Assembly (NCBI GenBank): GCA_964649415.1
Contig: CAZYSK010000119.1
Location: forward strand, 1 to 14,766
DNA length: 14,766 nt
Direction of reading: 5' to 3'
DNA from: CAZYSK01 sp964649415
Lineage (GTDB): Bacteria; Chloroflexota; Anaerolineae; B4-G1
Shown here: positions 1 to 5,621 of the stretch, piece after piece
Position numbering within the stretch: the stretch's first letter is position 1
How the letters are laid out: the number at the start of each line of letters is the position of its first letter
The notes under the pieces: model-generated
What the model saw: only the letters and a program-made list of their open reading frames with translations
What the model was told of the DNA's origin: nothing
Database searches by the model: none
Position numbers and translations under genes: made by a program

Positions 1-103
1 CCTCAATCGGGCGGCCTGGATTATGTCGAGTCATTCTTCAACAAAGTCATGGAAAGCCGACCTACATATGTTGGAGGTTGGAGGCCGGATTCGAATGAAT
101 TGC
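1..103 (+). CDS. Possible 3' end of an unidentified gene, cut by window edge and gap
   Basis: Frame 1 is open from the first base to the N gap. Its first 16 or so codons (including GGLDYVESFFNKV) look protein-like. From base 49 the frame runs into the 74-bp repeat, so any C-terminus would be repeat-encoded. Because 74 is not a multiple of three, each further repeat copy shifts the frame, and a stop is reached in the copy after the gap if the gap length preserves frame. I do not recognise the product. It could equally be non-coding sequence that happens to be open. Confidence 0.2.
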
Positions 104-349
104 NNNNNNNNNNNNNNNNNNNNNNNNNNNNNNNNNNNNNNNNNNNNNNNNNNNNNNNNNNNNNNNNNNNNNNNNNNNNNNNNNNNNNNNNNNNNNNNNN
201 NNNGAAGCGTCGGCTATGGAAAGCCGACCTACATATGTTGGAGGTTGGAGGCCGGATTCGAATGAATTGCGTCTGAAGAAGCGTCGGCTATGGAAAGCCG
301 ACCTACATATGTTGGAGGTTGGAGGCCGGATTTGAATGAATTGCGTCTG
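49..349. repeat. 74-bp tandem repeat, at least three copies, interrupted by gap
   Basis: A partial copy (49-103) precedes the gap. A full 74-bp copy lies at 204-277 and a third at 278-349. The last two differ at one base over their shared length (C259 versus T333). Each unit contains GTCGGCT and AGCCGAC separated by six bases, which can fold into a hairpin, followed by a purine-rich tract and a GAATGAATTGC segment. There are no unique spacers, so this is a direct tandem array and not CRISPR. True copy number is unknown because the assembly breaks inside the array. Confidence 0.9.
104..203. other. Assembly gap of 100 Ns
   Basis: Exactly 100 Ns, the usual placeholder for a gap of unknown length. 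It lies inside the 74-bp tandem array, so the likeliest cause is repeat collapse. The real distance between the flanks may be any size. Confidence 0.99.
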
Positions 350-445
350 GTGCTGCCTGTGTCGTATGCTTTCCGTCAGGTTGGCGTCGGGAAAGCGTAG
401 GTTTAGCGTCAAGTCCCCACGAACAGGACGTGGTATCCTATAGGC

Positions 446-477
446 AGAATCGCGACGATTCTTCTTCTCCTCCTTTT
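446..477 (+). terminator. Hairpin with pyrimidine/T-rich tail, candidate terminator on the plus strand
   Basis: AGAATCG (446-452) and CGATTCT (456-462) form a 7-bp stem with a CGA loop. It is followed by a run of T and C ending in TTTTT at 473-477. The tail is broken by C residues, so this is a weak intrinsic-terminator candidate. It would serve whatever plus-strand gene enters from the left edge. The rest of 350-558 holds no gene I can support. Confidence 0.35.
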
Positions 478-533
478 TGGTGAGGGCCGGGGCGTGAGAC
501 CCCCGGCTCTCCGTGCGTCTGGGCCCGGCGTGC

Positions 534-554
534 GCCGACCGCAGACGGTCGGTG
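534..554 (-). terminator. GC-rich hairpin just after the pentapeptide-protein stop
   Basis: CCGACCG (535-541) and CGGTCGG (546-552) pair around a CAGA loop, and a G-T pair extends the stem. The hairpin begins about six bases past the stop codon of the minus-strand pentapeptide gene, the right place for a terminator or an mRNA 3'-end stabiliser. No T-tract follows. A second GC hairpin (GCCGGGG 486-492 with CCCCGGC 501-507) lies just beyond. Confidence 0.3.
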
Positions 555-558
555 GCAT

Positions 559-1011
559 TCAGTCGTGCTCCGTGCCGTCGGGCAGGATGGCACCGGAAAG
601 CAGATTGGCCTGGGCGAGCTGTCCATCGGTCACGGTGGCGCCCCTTAGATCGGCCCGGCGCAAGTCCGCGCCTTCGAGGTCGGCGCGGTCCAGGTTGGCC
701 TGGCTCAGGTTGGCGCCGCCGAGGTCGGCCCCGTTCAAGCTGGCCCCTCTCAGCGTCGCCTGGCTCAGGTTAGCGCCATACAGGCTGGCCCCGCGCAGAT
801 TGGCGCTCTCCAGATAGGCGCCGCGCAGGTCGGCCTCGATCAGATTGGCCCCTCTCAGATTCGCGCCCGTCAGATCGGCCCCGTGCAGGTCTGCCCCGTC
901 CAGGTCAATCCACCACAGGTTGGCCTCCCGTAGATTTGCCCCGCTCAGGTCTGCCCCGGAGAAGTCACGCTGCCCAGTCTTGTACAGCTTGACGAGTACG
1001 TTTCCGTCCAC
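559..1011 (-). CDS. Pentapeptide-repeat protein
   Basis: A 150-residue protein built almost entirely of A(D/N)Lxx pentapeptides from about residue 16 to 127, such as GADLSGANLREANL. Such repeats fold into a right-handed quadrilateral beta-helix. The tail with QLAQANLLSGAILPDG resembles the usual C-terminal cap of this family (VTDxQLxxA...PDG). Start is GTG at 1009-1011, with GAGGT about 13 bases upstream, a distant and weak ribosome site. No signal peptide or membrane segment is visible, so it is probably cytosolic. Some relatives mimic DNA and protect gyrase, but most have unknown function and nothing here shows that role. It lies 53 bases after the glycosyltransferase, with hairpins between them, so co-transcription is possible but uncertain. 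Confidence 0.9.
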   Translation of the reverse strand: MDGNVLVKLYKTGQRDFSGADLSGANLREANLWWIDLDGADLHGADLTGANLRGANLIEADLRGAYLESANLRGASLYGANLSQATLRGASLNGADLGGANLSQANLDRADLEGADLRRADLRGATVTDGQLAQANLLSGAILPDGTEHD

Positions 1012-1029
1012 TTGTTGACTATCACCTCT

Positions 1030-1064
1030 CTAGTGCTAAGCGCTAGGGCGCGGGAACCGCGCCC
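1030..1064. repeat. Two adjacent palindromes between glycosyltransferase and pentapeptide gene
   Basis: GGGCGCGG-GAA-CCGCGCCC (1046-1064) is a perfect 8-bp stem that starts one base after the glycosyltransferase TAG. Next to it lies an imperfect palindrome, CTAGTGCT-A-AGCGCTAG (1030-1046). Read on the minus strand the first looks like GTAGGGGCGCGG..., similar to the arms of the inverted-repeat element at 7810-7917. It may be a REP-type element or act as a terminator or processing site, although no T-tract follows. Confidence 0.7.
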
Positions 1065-2318
1065 CTACGGGGGTGGGGTGCCACCGCCCGGTGAAACGGC
1101 GGGCGCGGGGGGTGTGTCTTTACGGGCCTGGGATGCCACGGCCCGGTATGCCATGAGCGTCTCGCTTGCGGTGCGTTCCCAGGAAAAGCGGGCGGCCTGC
1201 ACCAGCGCACGGCGGCTCAGCCTGGAGCGGAAGTCGTCGTCGGTCGCCAGTCGAATCAGCGCGCTGGCCATGCCCTGGGCGTCGTCCGGCGGCAGCAGGA
1301 CGCCCCCGTCGTCCACGACCTCGGGGATCGAGGCGGCGTCGCTGCCCACGACCGGGACACCGCACGCGCACGCCTCCAACGGCGGCAGGCCGAAACCCTC
1401 GTAGCGGCTGGGGAACAGGAAGGCCACCGCGCCCCGGTAGAGCGCGGGCTTGTCGGCCTCTCGCACGAAGCCGATGAAGCGCACGAAGGCTGGCCAGAAA
1501 CCAGGTTTTTCGGAAAAAACCTGGTTTCTCTCCCGCAGCAGCCGGCGCGGGTCGGGGGCGAAGGCCGTGTCCCGCTCTGGCAGCCGCCCCGCGACGACCA
1601 GCGGGCACTCCGCGCCGATGGCGGGCCCGGCCCAGCGGTAGGTGGCCAGCGCTGTGGCGACGTTCTTGCGCACGTCGAAGCCTCCCAGATAGAGCACGTA
1701 CCGCTCGGGCAGGCCGTAGCGAGCGCGAACTTCGTCCCAGCCGTGGGGCTCCCCCTCTGGAGGAGTGGGCGTGTACTGTTCGCCGGCGGCCAGGTACACG
1801 GTGCGCACGCGCGCCTCTGGCAGTCCCAGGCGGGCGACGATGTCCCGGCGGGAGGCCTCCGAATCGGTGAGCACCAGCGCGGCGCGACGCGCGCTCGCGC
1901 TGACCAGCGCGGTGTAGAGGCGCACGAGTGGCCCGCCCCGGTACGCCTCCAACACGAGTGGGATCAGGTCGTGGATGGTGACCACCGTGGGGACGAGCGG
2001 GCGCAGCGGCGGTGCCCAGTACGGCACGTGGGCCAGGTCGGCGCCAAGGCGGCGGCAGGCGCGCGGAAAGCCGATTTGCTCGAACCAGACCTTGCTCAGC
2101 TTCCTTGTTTCAGGTTTGACGTTAGGGGTTTCACGTTGGGCGCGCTCTGAACCTCGAAACCTGGAACTTGAAACCCGAAGCCGGCGCTCATCGGGTGCGA
2201 CGAGCAGGATCTCCAGGTCCGGCGCGAGCATGGCCAGGTGCTCGACCAGCCGCCGCGTGTACTGCCCGCTACCCGTGCCGGGCCTGTCCCAGAACCAGGC
2301 GTTGATCGCGACGCGCAT
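1065..2318 (-). CDS. Family 4 glycosyltransferase, with in-frame repeat insertions
   Basis: A 417-residue GT-B fold glycosyltransferase of the GT4/Glycos_transf_1 type. The N-terminal domain starts MRVAINAWFW with a GTGSGQYTRRL acceptor-side loop. The C-terminal domain contains YEGFGLPPLEACACGVPVV, the EX7E donor-binding motif, and LYLGGFDVRKN. The start at 2316-2318 is chosen because ATG overlaps the galE TGA (TGATG) and MRVAINA is the usual N-terminus. The open frame extends 12 codons further upstream. Overlap implies translational coupling to galE, so it probably transfers a hexose from a UDP-sugar during envelope polysaccharide or glycolipid synthesis; the exact substrate cannot be told. 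About residues 47-77 and 264-274 are encoded by short repeats that look inserted. The Pro-rich tail (PPAPAVSPGGGTPPP) also looks like read-through into repeat-like DNA. Confidence 0.9.
   Translation of the reverse strand: MRVAINAWFWDRPGTGSGQYTRRLVEHLAMLAPDLEILLVAPDERRLRVSSSRFRGSERAQRETPNVKPETRKLSKVWFEQIGFPRACRRLGADLAHVPYWAPPLRPLVPTVVTIHDLIPLVLEAYRGGPLVRLYTALVSASARRAALVLTDSEASRRDIVARLGLPEARVRTVYLAAGEQYTPTPPEGEPHGWDEVRARYGLPERYVLYLGGFDVRKNVATALATYRWAGPAIGAECPLVVAGRLPERDTAFAPDPRRLLRERNQVFSEKPGFWPAFVRFIGFVREADKPALYRGAVAFLFPSRYEGFGLPPLEACACGVPVVGSDAASIPEVVDDGGVLLPPDDAQGMASALIRLATDDDFRSRLSRRALVQAARFSWERTASETLMAYRAVASQARKDTPPAPAVSPGGGTPPP
1496..1529. repeat. Perfect 15-bp palindrome inserted in frame in the glycosyltransferase
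   Basis: AGAAACCAGGTTTTT (1496-1510) and its exact reverse complement (1515-1529) are separated by four bases. It encodes about residues 264-274, within RERNQVFSEKPGFW of the glycosyltransferase, in a loop before the conserved FIGFVREADKPALYRGA segment. Typical GT4 proteins pass from this loop to that segment with a few residues only. AT-rich arms in GC-rich coding DNA suggest a mobile or REP-like palindrome. Confidence 0.8.
2104..2176. repeat. Patterned repeat tract inserted in frame in the glycosyltransferase
   Basis: On the minus strand this reads as alternating GTTTCAAG / CAGGTTTCGAGG and AACGTGAAACCCC / CAAACCTGAAAC words. The result is a partly self-complementary, low-complexity tract. 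It encodes roughly residues 47-77, including SRFRGSERAQRETPNVKPET, between LEILLVAPD and VWFEQIGFPRACRRLGADL, which normally lie close together in this family. It looks like an inserted repeat translated as a surface loop. Confidence 0.6.
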
Positions 2319-3301
2319 CAGTCCCCATACCCGTGTGGGTGCGTGCGGTGCCACTGCCAGGCGTGCTCGACGATGGTGTGCAGATCGGGGTACCGCGGCT
2401 CCCAGCCCAACTCCCGCCGAATCTTGTCGCTGCTGGCGATCAGCGTCGCCGGGTCGCCGGGACGACGCGGGCCAACCTCGGCGGGGATGGGATGGCCGCT
2501 CACCTGGCGACAGGTCTCGATGACTTCCTTGACGGTGAATCCCTGGCCGTTGCCCAGGTTGTAGCTACGGCTGCCTCCGTCCAGCGCCTGCAGCGCCCGG
2601 ACGTGGGCCTGGGCCAGGTCGGTCACGTGGACGTAGTCGCGCACGCAGGTGCCGTCGCGTGTCGGATAGTCGTCGCCGAAGATGGTGACCTTGTCTCGTT
2701 GGCCCAGCGCCACCTGCAGGACGATGGGGATCAGGTGCGTCTCGGGATCGTGATCCTCGCCCCGCTCGCCGGTAGGGGAGGCCCCCGCCGCGTTGAAGTA
2801 GCGCAGCGCCGCGTATCGGAAGCCGTAGATTCGATCCAGCCAGTGGAGCACGCGCTCCAGGATGTGCTTGGACTCGCCATATGGGCTGCCGGGGACGATG
2901 CGCTCCTGCTCGTCAATCGGCATGCGCGCCGGGTCGTCGAACAGATTGGCGGTGGATGAGAGGATGAAGCGCCGGACGCCGTGGGCCACCGCCTCGCGCA
3001 GCAGGTTCAGGCCGTTGGTGACGTTGTCCCCGACGTACATGAACGGCTTCTCCATAGACTCACCCACCAGGGTGTAGGAGGCGAAGTGCATCACGGCCTC
3101 TATGTGGTGGGCGTCGAATACGGCCCGGATGGCGGCCCGATCCGCCAGGTCGCCCTCGAAGAAGGCGGCTTCTGGGTGTACGGCCGCCCGATGGCCGTAG
3201 TACAGGTTATCGAAGACGATGACGTGTTCGCCCTGTCCCACCAGTTCCTCAGTGACGATGCTGCCGATGTATCCGGCTCCGCCTGTGACCAGGATGTTCA
3301 T
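2318..3301 (-). CDS. galE: UDP-glucose 4-epimerase
   Basis: A 327-residue extended short-chain dehydrogenase of normal GalE length. The Rossmann motif GGAGYIGS is at 7-14, DNLYYG at 31-36 lies near the adenosine ribose site, the catalytic region SST is at 115-117, and YGESK gives Y141xxxK145. The product interconverts UDP-glucose and UDP-galactose using bound NAD+, supplying UDP-galactose to sugar transfer, here presumably to the overlapping glycosyltransferase. ATG is preceded by AAGGAGG ten bases upstream, and that site overlaps the stop codon of the upstream gene, so translation is probably coupled. The segment STANLFDD replaces the common STAAVYG form, a minor variation. UDP-glucuronate epimerases are an alternative, but the sequence reads as standard GalE. 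Confidence 0.95.
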   Translation of the reverse strand: MNILVTGGAGYIGSIVTEELVGQGEHVIVFDNLYYGHRAAVHPEAAFFEGDLADRAAIRAVFDAHHIEAVMHFASYTLVGESMEKPFMYVGDNVTNGLNLLREAVAHGVRRFILSSTANLFDDPARMPIDEQERIVPGSPYGESKHILERVLHWLDRIYGFRYAALRYFNAAGASPTGERGEDHDPETHLIPIVLQVALGQRDKVTIFGDDYPTRDGTCVRDYVHVTDLAQAHVRALQALDGGSRSYNLGNGQGFTVKEVIETCRQVSGHPIPAEVGPRRPGDPATLIASSDKIRRELGWEPRYPDLHTIVEHAWQWHRTHPHGYGD

Positions 3302-3316
3302 TGTCGAAAGGCCTCC

Positions 3317-4090
3317 TTATGCGCCTAGGTACCACCTGATTAACTTGACGCTGCGCCTGTAACCCGTATCGTGAAAGGACTGCAGCGCGACACGCGAGAC
3401 GTGTGCAAAGACGCGCGCCTCCATCTGCTGCGGCGATCTCAGCACGGCCTCCACGTCCGCTACCGACACCCCCATCTGCCGGGCGAAGATCTCGGCCGTG
3501 CGCACGTTTCTCCCGGGCCGGAGTTGCTGGACCAGCAGGTCCTGCCACGTCCGCATGTCCTCATCCCTGACGAAGGGCAGCCAGCCCGCAGGCTCCACCC
3601 CCCGCAGTAGCGCGTCCAGGTGGCCGTTGAGACAGCGCTGATCCTGGCGGTCCATCCAGGTGCGCAGGACGTTGTGCAGGAACAGCCGCTCGTGGAGGGG
3701 ACCCCAGTCCTGCATGAAGCAGCGCCAGAAGACGTCCTCCAGCCAGAGTTCGTCCAGCAACAGGTGGGCGATGTACCCGGCGATGAAGGCCGCTTGCGCC
3801 GGGGGGAGCGCTTCGGCGCGGGCCAGTTCCGGGTGGGCGGCAAACAGCGTCTCGTGGGCTGATCTATAGCCGTTTGGATGCAAGGGTGGGGCGGGTGTGG
3901 AGAAACGGGGCACCCCGTAGAAGTGCGTCTCTCGGCGCGGCTGCCCGCTGATGGTGCGCACGTCAGGAGCGGTGTTGCCCAGCAGGAAAGGGCCGCGCTG
4001 TTGCTGCAGCAGGCGGTGCACGTCGGACGGGAGTGCATCCCCGCCCAGTATCTCTTCGGCCAGGACCAGGTGGGTGACCGGCGTCGGCAT
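3317..4090 (-). CDS. Zinc-dependent phospholipase C-like (Zn_dep_PLPC family) protein
   Basis: A 257-residue protein matching the pattern of the zinc-dependent phospholipase C-like domain. MPTPVTHLVLAEEIL gives an N-terminal His (H7), LLGNTAPDVR an Asp (D43), and RETHFYG a His (H56). AAFIAGYIAHLLLDELW gives H109 and D113, the typical helix with paired metal ligands. The family is often annotated as phospholipase or hydrolase, but members lacking a signal peptide, as here, are mostly uncharacterised. The start at 4088-4090 is chosen because MPTPVTH is the characteristic N-terminus. The open frame extends 25 codons further, with unrelated residues. It is the first gene of the minus-strand cluster and is followed by galE after 15 bases. 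Confidence 0.8.
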   Translation of the reverse strand: MPTPVTHLVLAEEILGGDALPSDVHRLLQQQRGPFLLGNTAPDVRTISGQPRRETHFYGVPRFSTPAPPLHPNGYRSAHETLFAAHPELARAEALPPAQAAFIAGYIAHLLLDELWLEDVFWRCFMQDWGPLHERLFLHNVLRTWMDRQDQRCLNGHLDALLRGVEPAGWLPFVRDEDMRTWQDLLVQQLRPGRNVRTAEIFARQMGVSVADVEAVLRSPQQMEARVFAHVSRVALQSFHDTGYRRSVKLIRWYLGA

Positions 4091-4100
4091 AGCGCAGCCT

Positions 4101-4129
4101 ATTGTACAACGGAAGGGGGAAATTGCCAG
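4101..4129 (-). promoter_or_regulatory. Candidate sigma70 promoter for the minus-strand cluster
   Basis: On the minus strand CTGGCA (4129-4124), a 17-base spacer and TACAAT (4106-4101) match the -35 and -10 boxes at 4/6 and 5/6 positions. Transcription would start only a few bases before the ATG at 4090, giving a very short leader, consistent with the lack of a clear Shine-Dalgarno there. Confidence 0.4.
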
Positions 4130-4165
4130 TCTCCGCACTAATGCTCGAGAGTCGCACTCAGACAC

Positions 4166-4194
4166 TTGACAACGGTTATTTGTTGTGCTATAAT
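4166..4194 (+). promoter_or_regulatory. Consensus sigma70 promoter of the perR-ferritin operon
   Basis: TTGACA (4166-4171), exactly 17 bases, then TATAAT (4189-4194): a perfect match to both boxes. Predicted transcription start is about 4201, immediately before the 6-1-6 operator. A promoter this strong is expected to need a repressor. Confidence 0.9.
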
Positions 4195-4202
4195 TACTTA
4201 TA

Positions 4203-4215
4203 GATAATGATTATC
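4203..4215 (+). promoter_or_regulatory. Fur/PerR-family operator (6-1-6 inverted repeat)
   Basis: GATAAT-G-ATTATC is a perfect 6-1-6 inverted repeat located at the predicted transcription start, where bound repressor would block RNA polymerase. Fur, PerR and Zur boxes share this architecture. The outer bases match the Bacillus Fur box core (GATAATNATTATC) better than the PerR box (TATAATNATTATA). It implies autoregulation by the gene just downstream. Confidence 0.85.
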
Positions 4216-4253
4216 CACAAGAAGCCAAGATACTATCAGGTAGGTGGCGTCTC

Positions 4254-4259
4254 AGGAGG
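4254..4259 (+). promoter_or_regulatory. Shine-Dalgarno site that fixes the perR start
   Basis: AGGAGG lies seven bases before GTG at 4267. The longer frame from ATG 4207 would begin inside the operator and has no ribosome site, so the GTG start is preferred. Confidence 0.85.
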
Positions 4260-4266
4260 ACTCCAA

Positions 4267-4734
4267 GTGGCAGATCCGCAAACTCGCGTAGACGAAATGG
4301 TCACCAAACTGAGAGAGCGTGGTTCTCGCCTCACCCCGCAGCGGATGGCCGTACTCAAGGTCCTGGCTGTGAGCGAGGGGCATCCCAGCGCGGAGCAGGT
4401 TTTCGAGCGGGTAAGGACAGATATGCCGATGATAAGCCTGGCGACCGTCTATAAGACGGTCGCCCTGCTGAAGGACATGGGGCAAGTGCTCGAGCTTGGC
4501 TTCAGCGACGATGGCAACCGGTACGATGGCAATATGCCGTATCCTCATCCCCATTTGATGTGCGTCAGGTGCAGAGAGATCCTCGATCTGGACATCGGCA
4601 CCTTGGACGAACTGCCCCAAGCGGTGGCGCAGGAGACGGGCTATCGCATTGTGAATCACCGGCTCGATTTCTACGGTATGTGCCCTCGGTGCCAGGCACT
4701 GGAAATGGATGAAGCTCGGCAGGTGTCGGAGTAG
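4267..4734 (+). CDS. perR: PerR-type peroxide/iron-responsive repressor of the Fur family
   Basis: A 155-residue Fur-family regulator. The N-terminal winged helix contains RLTPQRMAVLKVL and the recognition helix MISLATVYKTVALL. Structural zinc is held by C99-x2-C102 and C139-x2-C142. Aligning by eye to Bacillus PerR, the sensing-site ligands are present: H39, D87 (RYDGN), H94, H96 and D107. The Asp at the last position is the residue usually seen in PerR, where Fur has Glu. NHRLDFYGMCPRC also matches PerR closely. It should repress its own promoter when Fe or Mn is bound and release after peroxide oxidises a metal-binding His. Start is GTG with AGGAGG. The ferritin gene follows after 88 bases in the same direction, a classic PerR target. 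Confidence 0.88.
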   Translation: MADPQTRVDEMVTKLRERGSRLTPQRMAVLKVLAVSEGHPSAEQVFERVRTDMPMISLATVYKTVALLKDMGQVLELGFSDDGNRYDGNMPYPHPHLMCVRCREILDLDIGTLDELPQAVAQETGYRIVNHRLDFYGMCPRCQALEMDEARQVSE

Positions 4735-4741
4735 CGTTGGG

Positions 4742-4762
4742 CAGGCCGCTACGAGCGGCCTG
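4742..4762 (+). other. Intercistronic hairpin between perR and the ferritin gene
   Basis: CAGGCCGCT-ACG-AGCGGCCTG is a perfect 9-bp stem starting a few bases after the perR stop. No T-tract follows. It could attenuate read-through or mark an mRNA processing or stability site that sets different levels for repressor and ferritin. Confidence 0.6.
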
Positions 4763-4822
4763 ATGGTTAGGACGTCGTATAAGCGCATACGGAAGGGAAA
4801 GGAAAGGAAAGGGAGGTATACG

Positions 4823-5374
4823 ATGGCAAGAGTAGCACGAGAGATGGTGGAGCAAGCAGGCGTCGATGTGGACCAGTTGTTGAAGCTGCTCATCAAGAAC
4901 GCGGCGGCCGAGTTGACAACCTTCTACTACTACACAATCCTGCGGGTCAACCTGATCGGGCTGGAGGGTGAGGGGATCAAGGAGATCGCCGAGACGGCCC
5001 GTATCGAGGACCGCAACCACTTCGAGGCCCTGGTCCCGCGGATCTACGAGCTAGGGGGCCGACTGCCGGACAGCATGAAAGAATTCCACGACCTGTCGGC
5101 CTGCCCGCCTGCGAGCCTGCCCGAGGACCCCACGGACGTCGAGGCTATGCTGACCGTGTTGGTGGAGGCGGAACGGTGTGCCGTGCGCGGCTACACCCAG
5201 ATCTGCCACCTGACCGCGGGGAAGGACCACCGCACCTACGACCTGGCACTGGCTATCCTCAATGAGGAGATACAGCACGAATCGTGGTTCTCAGAGTTCC
5301 TGGGCGAGGGGCCATCGGGCCACTACCTGCGCCGAGGGGAGACCTCACCGTTCGTGTCGAAGTTCATGGCGTAG
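4823..5374 (+). CDS. Dps-like ferritin (DPSL/thioferritin type)
   Basis: A 183-residue four-helix ferritin-like protein. Di-iron ligands read E30 (AAAELTTFYYY), E62-x3-H66 with E68 (IEDRNHFEA), E115 or E117, and E149-x2-H152 (NEEIQHE). Intrasubunit carboxylate sites of this kind are seen in bacterioferritins and the DPSL subfamily, unlike classical Dps, whose site lies between subunits. C119 and C128 flank the third ligand helix; a cysteine pair near the metal site is the mark of DPSL thioferritins. Expected role: peroxide-dependent Fe(II) oxidation and iron storage in a cytosolic cage that protects DNA. ATG at 4823 has GGAGG six bases upstream. Placement behind perR supports peroxide control. 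A plain rubrerythrin is less likely because there is no rubredoxin domain. Confidence 0.85.
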   Translation: MARVAREMVEQAGVDVDQLLKLLIKNAAAELTTFYYYTILRVNLIGLEGEGIKEIAETARIEDRNHFEALVPRIYELGGRLPDSMKEFHDLSACPPASLPEDPTDVEAMLTVLVEAERCAVRGYTQICHLTAGKDHRTYDLALAILNEEIQHESWFSEFLGEGPSGHYLRRGETSPFVSKFMA

Positions 5375-5391
5375 GTCCTGGTTCGCTCTCC

Positions 5392-5430
5392 AGGGGGACC
5401 CTGTGTTCAGCAGGGTCCCTCTCTTTGTGT
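5392..5430 (+). terminator. Rho-independent terminator after the ferritin gene
   Basis: GGGACCCTG (5395-5403) pairs with CAGGGTCCC (5411-5419) around a 7-base loop. Three more pairs extend the stem, to 5392 and 5422. A T-rich tail (CTTTGTGTGT) follows. It is positioned 18 bases after the stop codon, ending the perR-ferritin operon. Confidence 0.8.
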
Positions 5431-5438
5431 GTCAGCAG

Positions 5439-5543
5439 TCTACCAATCTACCAATTTACCAATCTACCAGTTTACCATTTACCGATCTACCAATTTACCA
5501 TTTACCAACCTACCAACCCACCCACCCATTGCCCTACCAAACC
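5439..5543. repeat. Degenerate TACCAATC-type microsatellite
   Basis: About 13 imperfect copies of the word (T)TACCAATC / TTACCATT / TACCAACC occupy the intergenic stretch and become C-rich at the right end. The same word set occurs, on the other strand, in the coding linker of the giant gene at 11259-11366. Confidence 0.85.
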
Positions 5544-5557
5544 TTTGGGAGTATAAT
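5529..5557 (+). promoter_or_regulatory. Candidate promoter of the PA14-domain gene
   Basis: TTGCCC (5529-5534), a 17-base spacer and a perfect TATAAT (5552-5557). The -35 box matches at 4/6 positions and overlaps the end of the microsatellite, so changes in repeat length could move or alter the -35 region. AGGAGG at 5604-5609 and AAGGA at 5615-5619 precede the ATG at 5622. Confidence 0.6.
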
Positions 5558-5621
5558 CATAGTAACAGCGCGCCTCGGACGGCAGGGATAGGCGTACTAG
5601 TCTAGGAGGCAGCGAAGGAAT

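Noticed and set aside
49..349. The 74-bp tandem array considered as CRISPR
   Set aside because: Units are contiguous and nearly identical, with no variable spacers.
494..1608. Many overlapping frames on both strands over the pentapeptide and glycosyltransferase genes
   Set aside because: They are shadow frames from GC-rich, repeat-coded DNA, with no motifs of their own.
2319..2354. Longer glycosyltransferase start at 2354
   Set aside because: The overlap of ATG 2316-2318 with the galE stop and the family-typical MRVAINA N-terminus favour the shorter form.
4207..4266. Longer perR start at ATG 4207
   Set aside because: It would begin within the operator, has no ribosome-binding site, and adds residues not seen in Fur-family proteins. 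GTG 4267 has AGGAGG at ideal spacing.
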